NCBI GenBank assembly: GCA_023133395.1
Contig: JAGLWO010000352.1
Location: forward strand, 1-10,350
DNA: 10,350 nt
Reading direction: 5' to 3'
Source: Candidatus Cloacimonadota bacterium
Lineage (GTDB): Bacteria > Cloacimonadota > Cloacimonadia > Cloacimonadales > TCS61
The notes beneath the pieces were generated by a model. The model ran no database searches, was not told the DNA's origin, and saw only the letters and a list, made by a program, of their open reading frames with translations. Below, one piece after another: positions 7,063 through 10,350 of the stretch (its first letter is position 1; each line of letters starts with the position of its first letter). The position numbers were made by a program, and so were the translations under genes.

Positions 7063-7329
7063 TTATTCTTCTCCAAACTTAGACGCAAATAATTCAGCTA
7101 TTTCTTTGATAAGAAATTCTTCATCAACTCCATCTGCAACCAGTTCAAGTTCAGAACCATATTCTGCTGCCAGGGTCATTACACCCATAATACTTTTACC
7201 GTTTATTTCCATATCCTCTTTGATGATACGAAAATCCGACCTGTATTTCGAAGCAGCTTTTACTATCAATGTTGCAGGTCTGGCATGCATACCAAGTTTA
7301 TTTACAATTACTATAGTTTTTCTTATCAT
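7063..7329 (-). CDS. ptsH: Phosphocarrier protein HPr
   Basis: The 88-residue protein is the small phosphocarrier of the phosphotransferase system. His15 in KLGMHARPA (11-19) is the site that accepts phosphate from Enzyme I. Ser46 in NGKSIMGVM (43-51) is the regulatory site phosphorylated by HPr kinase, and its setting is the canonical one. Length matches the family (85-90). It lies 22 bases after hprK and two bases before ptsI. No strong ribosome binding site precedes the ATG (GAGA only), so translation may depend on coupling with hprK. Having both His15 and Ser46, with the kinase next door, it should be able to act in phosphotransfer and in carbon regulation. Nothing in the window shows which transporter or regulator it serves. 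Confidence 0.96.
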   Translation of the reverse strand: MIRKTIVIVNKLGMHARPATLIVKAASKYRSDFRIIKEDMEINGKSIMGVMTLAAEYGSELELVADGVDEEFLIKEIAELFASKFGEE

Positions 7330-7351
7330 TTATGGTCTCAGAAATAAGAAT

Positions 7352-8317
7352 TTATTCTCCTCCTTCGATAGAAGCATGTCTTAATTTAGCCTTTTTTTGT
7401 AAATCTTTTTGTAGTTTTTGTGTATAAACCTTTGCAGCATCATAGCCATAAAGCTTTAAAATATGGTTCATTGCAACAACTTCAATAACTACAGCAACAT
7501 TCTTCCCAGGTGATACGGGAAGATAAATAATCGGTATTTTAACACCCAGAATATCAACGAAGTTATCACCTAACCCAATTCTCTCGTAATCCATAGTGTC
7601 TTTCCAGGGCATTAATTCGATCTGAACATCGATTCTTTTCTGCTTTCTAACTGCCTGGATTCCAAACATCTTTTCCACATCAATAAGACCAACTCCGCGA
7701 ACTTCCATAAAATGTCCGTATTCATTTGTTGATGTTCCAAATAGAACATCTTCTTGGGCAAATATCTTAACAACATCATCTGTAACCAGGCACCGTCCTC
7801 TTTCAACCAGATCAAGAGCACATTCACTTTTCCCGATTCCGCTCTTACCGGTTAAAAGAATACCAACTCCAAAAACATCAAGCAGGGAGCCATGAATAGT
7901 TTTAGAAGGTGAAAAAACCTCGCCTAAATATTTCCTGAGTGAATGATAAAGTTTATCAGTAGTTAATCGGGAACTCAACAGTGGAATATTCATTTCATTT
8001 GCCAGAAATTCCATTTGTTGTGGTAAGGAAAGTCCCTTTGTTACAATAATACATGGAATATCATAAACCAGAACTTCCTTAATACTGTTATACTGATCCT
8101 CTTCCTTGAGTGATTGCAAATAGCTGATCTCAGTTTCACCCAATATCTGTATTCTTTTATAGGCAAATCTTTCGAAATAGCCTGCAAAAGCTAAACCTGG
8201 TCGATTGAGATACTGACTGGTAATATCCTTTTCCAGAGTTTTTGGATTGGTTATAACGGAAAGTGAAAAATCTTTTTTCTTGGTCCTGCAAAATTCTTCT
8301 ACACTTATCTTTTTCAT
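7352..8317 (-). CDS. hprK: HPr kinase/phosphorylase
   Basis: The 321-residue bifunctional enzyme phosphorylates HPr at Ser46 with ATP or pyrophosphate and removes that phosphate when phosphate is high; it works as a cytoplasmic hexamer. The N-terminal domain (1-130) is variable. The catalytic domain has conserved TIHG (140-143), the Walker A loop GKSGIGKS (157-164), VTDD with the catalytic aspartates (178-181), the family block MEVRGVGLIDV (204-214), and SPGKNVAVVIEVVAMN (269-284), the K-loop and beginning of the C-terminal signature. Length is typical (310-330). AAAGG at 8326-8330 lies eight bases before the ATG. It follows hpf by 68 bases and precedes its substrate gene ptsH. It ends in Glu-Gly-Gly-Glu, whose codons look like a strong ribosome binding site but have no start at the right distance. 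Confidence 0.95.
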   Translation of the reverse strand: MKKISVEEFCRTKKKDFSLSVITNPKTLEKDITSQYLNRPGLAFAGYFERFAYKRIQILGETEISYLQSLKEEDQYNSIKEVLVYDIPCIIVTKGLSLPQQMEFLANEMNIPLLSSRLTTDKLYHSLRKYLGEVFSPSKTIHGSLLDVFGVGILLTGKSGIGKSECALDLVERGRCLVTDDVVKIFAQEDVLFGTSTNEYGHFMEVRGVGLIDVEKMFGIQAVRKQKRIDVQIELMPWKDTMDYERIGLGDNFVDILGVKIPIIYLPVSPGKNVAVVIEVVAMNHILKLYGYDAAKVYTQKLQKDLQKKAKLRHASIEGGE

Positions 8318-8340
8318 TTTTTCAACCTTTGTGAAAATTA

Positions 8341-8373
8341 TCCTTTTTGATCTATTATTAGAATGAAAAAGGA
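8341..8373 (-). promoter_or_regulatory. Inverted repeat between hpf and hprK
   Basis: TCCTTTTT (8341-8348) and AAAAAGGA (8366-8373) are a perfect 8-base inverted repeat with a 17-base spacer, filling much of the 68-base gap. On the minus strand no T run follows the second arm, so it is not a standard terminator. It may be an RNA hairpin that affects processing or hprK translation, or simply chance in AT-rich DNA. Confidence 0.3.
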
Positions 8374-8385
8374 GTTCTTAAATAA

Positions 8386-8910
8386 TTATGGTTCGATTAA
8401 TTTATAATGTTCTTCATCTTTCTTAATTAAAACATTAACTCTATCAGTTACTTCATTTTTAAATATAAAGTATGAGTCATCTATTTCATCGAATTTTTCC
8501 AAAGCTTCATGAACTGACATACCTTCAGCTAAAATCCGCTTTATCTTCACAGTTCTTCTACTGCTTCCTCTTTCAATCAGGTTAGCATATACAAAACGAC
8601 TATTCTCTTTCAAGCCTTTTTTGTGATGGTTAGACCATTTGTCTTTCATCTTTTTAATCTGCTGTTCCATTTTATCGACAGATGTATCGATAGCAAGGTA
8701 CATATTTTTTTCAGTTGTCTCACTTTTCAGGTTATGTTTCGGTGCATGAATAACCAACTCAACTTTATTACGATTATTTTCTAAAGAAAGAACAAAATGA
8801 GCATTAATGATATTTTCAAAATACCTATCCAATTTAAAACAGGAATCATTGATATGGTCTCTGATTGCATTAGTTAAATCAAAATGACGTGCAGTTATTG
8901 TAATTTGCAT
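8386..8910 (-). CDS. hpf: Ribosome hibernation-promoting factor, long form
   Basis: The 174-residue protein is a long HPF: an N-terminal ribosome-binding domain (about 1-100, starting MQITITARHFDLT and including VELVIHAPKHN) and a C-terminal dimerisation domain (about 115-174, with VHEALEKFDEIDDSYFIF and the ending DEEHYKLIEP). Long HPF binds the decoding centre of idle 70S ribosomes and joins them as 100S dimers in slow-growing cells. The C-terminal domain makes this a long HPF rather than a short HPF or YfiA. Its usual KPM appears as AEGM, a modest divergence. The start is secure: AAGGAG (8917-8922), six bases before the ATG, is formed by the last codons of lipA. hpf next to hprK and HPr recalls the proteobacterial rpoN region, where hpf lies with PTS-type regulatory genes, but no rpoN or ptsN is present here. 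Confidence 0.93.
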   Translation of the reverse strand: MQITITARHFDLTNAIRDHINDSCFKLDRYFENIINAHFVLSLENNRNKVELVIHAPKHNLKSETTEKNMYLAIDTSVDKMEQQIKKMKDKWSNHHKKGLKENSRFVYANLIERGSSRRTVKIKRILAEGMSVHEALEKFDEIDDSYFIFKNEVTDRVNVLIKKDEEHYKLIEP

Positions 8911-8912
8911 AA

Positions 8913-9791
8913 TTAACTCCTTTTAAATAATATTTTTCTCGCTTTCTCTGCATGAAAAGAGCTTCGGACAAGAGGAGCAGATTCAACAATCTCAAAACCC
9001 ATTTTTAAACCCTCTTCTTTGAAAAAATCGAATACATTTGGATGTATATACTCAATGACCGGATGATGATTTTGAGAAGGTGCTATATACTGTCCAATAG
9101 TTACGATATCCACACCTACTTTTCTGAGACTTTCCATGAGATTTAGCACTTCTTCTTTTGTTTCTCCCAAGCCCACCATAAAACCGCTCTTTGCTAGAAT
9201 TCTTGTGCTGGACTGGCGAGCTTTATGAAGAACATTTAACGACCGCTGAAAATCTGCCATCGGTCTAACTGTTGAATAAAGCCTTGGCACGGTCTCGACA
9301 TTATGGTTTAACACGTCCGGAGCAGTTTTCACAACTTTTTCTACCATCTCCAGATCACCATTAAAATCCGAAATTAAAAGTTCGATGGAAACATCTTTCC
9401 TACAGATTTTTCTAATCTGTTTGATAACTTCAATAAACTGAGAAGCACCTCCATCAGGAAGATCATCACGAGTTACTGTGGTGATAACTATATGCTTCAA
9501 CCCTAATTCTTTTGATAATTCTGCAATTGCTTTAGGTTCGTTGGAGTCAGGTTGTTGCAGTTTGTTTTTGTTTTTATCTATAGCGCAGAAAGTACAATTC
9601 CGGGTACAGGTCTCCCCCAAAATCATAAAAGTTGCAGTACCGTTTTCAAAACATTCTCCCTGATTGGGACATCCAGCATTTTCACAAACTGTGTGAAGAT
9701 TATATTTCCGTAATTTTTTTATAATTTCCCTTGTTTTTTTTGCTCCAAGTTTTTTAGACTTGAGCCAATCTGGTTTTCTGAGTTCCTTCAT
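8913..9791 (-). CDS. lipA: Lipoyl synthase
   Basis: The 292-residue radical-SAM enzyme inserts two sulfur atoms into the octanoyl chain of octanoylated carrier proteins, making the lipoyl cofactor of 2-oxoacid dehydrogenases and the glycine cleavage H protein. Two [4Fe-4S] sites are visible. The auxiliary cluster cysteines are 36, 41 and 47 in CENAGCPNQGEC, and the radical-SAM CX3CX2C is CTRNCTFC (62-69). The C-terminal RSS (276-278), which includes the serine that ligates the auxiliary cluster, is present in VRSSFHAEKA. Length matches bacterial LipA (about 280-320) and nothing is missing. It starts 17 bases after lpd, with a weak ribosome binding site (AAAGAA), and its last codons supply the hpf ribosome binding site. 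Its pairing with lpd suggests a lipoate-dependent complex; no lipB or lplA is in the window. Confidence 0.97.
   Translation of the reverse strand: MKELRKPDWLKSKKLGAKKTREIIKKLRKYNLHTVCENAGCPNQGECFENGTATFMILGETCTRNCTFCAIDKNKNKLQQPDSNEPKAIAELSKELGLKHIVITTVTRDDLPDGGASQFIEVIKQIRKICRKDVSIELLISDFNGDLEMVEKVVKTAPDVLNHNVETVPRLYSTVRPMADFQRSLNVLHKARQSSTRILAKSGFMVGLGETKEEVLNLMESLRKVGVDIVTIGQYIAPSQNHHPVIEYIHPNVFDFFKEEGLKMGFEIVESAPLVRSSFHAEKARKILFKRS
8917..8922 (-). promoter_or_regulatory. Ribosome binding site of hpf inside lipA
   Basis: AAGGAG on the minus strand is six bases before the hpf ATG and is made by the Lys-Arg-Ser codons that end lipA. The two genes are two bases apart, so translation is probably coupled. 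Confidence 0.75.
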
Positions 9792-9808
9792 ATATTCTTT
9801 ATATCAAC

Positions 9809-10350
9809 TTACATCTTATGTATAGCAAGTTTTTCCAGGTCTTCCACTGCTTCCATTATAGTTTCAGAAAGAGTTGGATGAGCAAAAACAATCTTTTTAA
9901 CATCTTCTATCAAAGCTTGTGTTCCAATTAGAATCCCACCTTGAGCTATGAGTTCAGTCGCTTGAGGACCGATTATATGTATTCCTAAAAGTTTATGTGT
10001 ATCTGCATCTGCAATTACCTTTACAAAACCAAAAGTGCTTCCAAGACTAAGAGCTTTTCCATTTGCAGAGAAAGGGAATTTACCTACAAGTATATTACCA
10101 AATTTATCTCTTGCCTGTTGTTCAGTTAGTCCAACCGAACCGATCTCCGGATTTGTAAAAGTACATGTCGGAATATTTTCATAATTCAGTTTAATTATAT
10201 CTTTTTTATCAGAATTAACTTCGTTATTTATTATATCTGCAACGATTAGACTCTGCTTACTTGCAGTATGAGCCAGCATCGATTTACCTGTAACATCTCC
10301 AATTGAAAAAATATTTGGTATGTTTGTTCGTAATTCATCATTTATTTTAA
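9809..10350 (-). CDS. lpd: Dihydrolipoamide dehydrogenase (E3), C-terminal part
   Basis: The last 179 codons or so of a flavoprotein disulfide reductase are visible; the frame is open to the right window edge, so the N-terminal FAD domain and redox-active cysteine pair are outside. The visible part starts in the NAD/FAD domain with the FAD-contact IFSIGDVTG and continues MLAHTASK, typical of dihydrolipoamide dehydrogenase. The C-terminal interface domain has FTNPEIGSVGLTE, LLGIHIIGPQATELI and the catalytic His-Glu pair in AHPTLSE. The AHPTLSE ending and AHTAS favour E3 over glutathione or mercuric reductases. The enzyme reoxidises dihydrolipoyl groups with NAD in pyruvate, 2-oxoglutarate or branched-chain dehydrogenases or in glycine cleavage. 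It is followed after 17 bases by lipA, which makes the lipoyl group. An internal ATG at 10277-10279 is not the true start, because homology continues upstream of it. Confidence 0.93.
   Translation of the reverse strand, partial: KINDELRTNIPNIFSIGDVTGKSMLAHTASKQSLIVADIINNEVNSDKKDIIKLNYENIPTCTFTNPEIGSVGLTEQQARDKFGNILVGKFPFSANGKALSLGSTFGFVKVIADADTHKLLGIHIIGPQATELIAQGGILIGTQALIEDVKKIVFAHPTLSETIMEAVEDLEKLAIHKM

Noticed and set aside
7352..7366. GGAGGAG at the end of hprK as the ptsH ribosome binding site
   Set aside because: It is about 25 bases from the ptsH ATG, too far, and is explained by the Glu-Gly-Gly-Glu codons ending HprK.
7106..7384. Plus-strand frame opposite ptsH and the end of hprK
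   Set aside because: It is a shadow of ptsH; the serine-rich translation reflects antisense codons.
7612..7827. Second minus-strand frame within hprK
   Set aside because: It lies in another frame inside the conserved HprK catalytic domain and has no start signal.

Overview
The window is AT-rich bacterial chromosomal DNA in which every supported gene lies on the minus strand, so transcription runs from high to low coordinates. The proteins are ordinary housekeeping enzymes plus one unrecognised lipoprotein. The signal-peptide lipoprotein, the bifunctional phosphoglucose/phosphomannose isomerase, the HprK-HPr-EI set and the AT-rich codon use suggest an uncultured, probably Gram-negative, fermentative lineage. 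Something near Cloacimonadota or another FCB-group phylum is my guess (low confidence, from gene content only).

Right-hand block (10350 down to 3087), in transcription order: the 3' part of lpd (dihydrolipoamide dehydrogenase, cut by the window edge), lipA, a long-form hpf, hprK, ptsH, ptsI (GTG start), bifunctional pgi/pmi and metK. Gaps are 2 to 68 bases, so this looks like one long transcription unit. It joins lipoyl cofactor chemistry (lpd, lipA), ribosome hibernation (hpf), the phosphorelay core and its HPr-Ser kinase (hprK, ptsH, ptsI), a hexose-phosphate isomerase and SAM synthesis. A hairpin followed by a short T run lies 40 bases after metK.

Left-hand block (2866 down to 1): pyrD (class 1B dihydroorotate dehydrogenase), a 441-residue lipoprotein gene, and pyrK (electron-transfer subunit, running off the left edge). 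A candidate promoter and a short palindrome lie in the 220-base gap before pyrD. This gap is the longest gene-free stretch in the window; no region over 300 bases lacks a gene. I see no tRNA, rRNA, CRISPR array, insertion sequence or known riboswitch.

The most unusual feature is the lipoprotein gene, which sits between two genes whose products form one enzyme. Its last ~16 codons encode a near-copy of the PyrD C-terminus (12 of 16 residues identical once a hexanucleotide repeat is collapsed). The same bases carry the ribosome binding site and overlapping start of pyrK. The simplest reading is that the lipoprotein gene inserted into the 3' end of an ancestral pyrD and was fused to its leftover tail, keeping pyrK translation coupled, while the upstream pyrD has its own complete but diverged tail.
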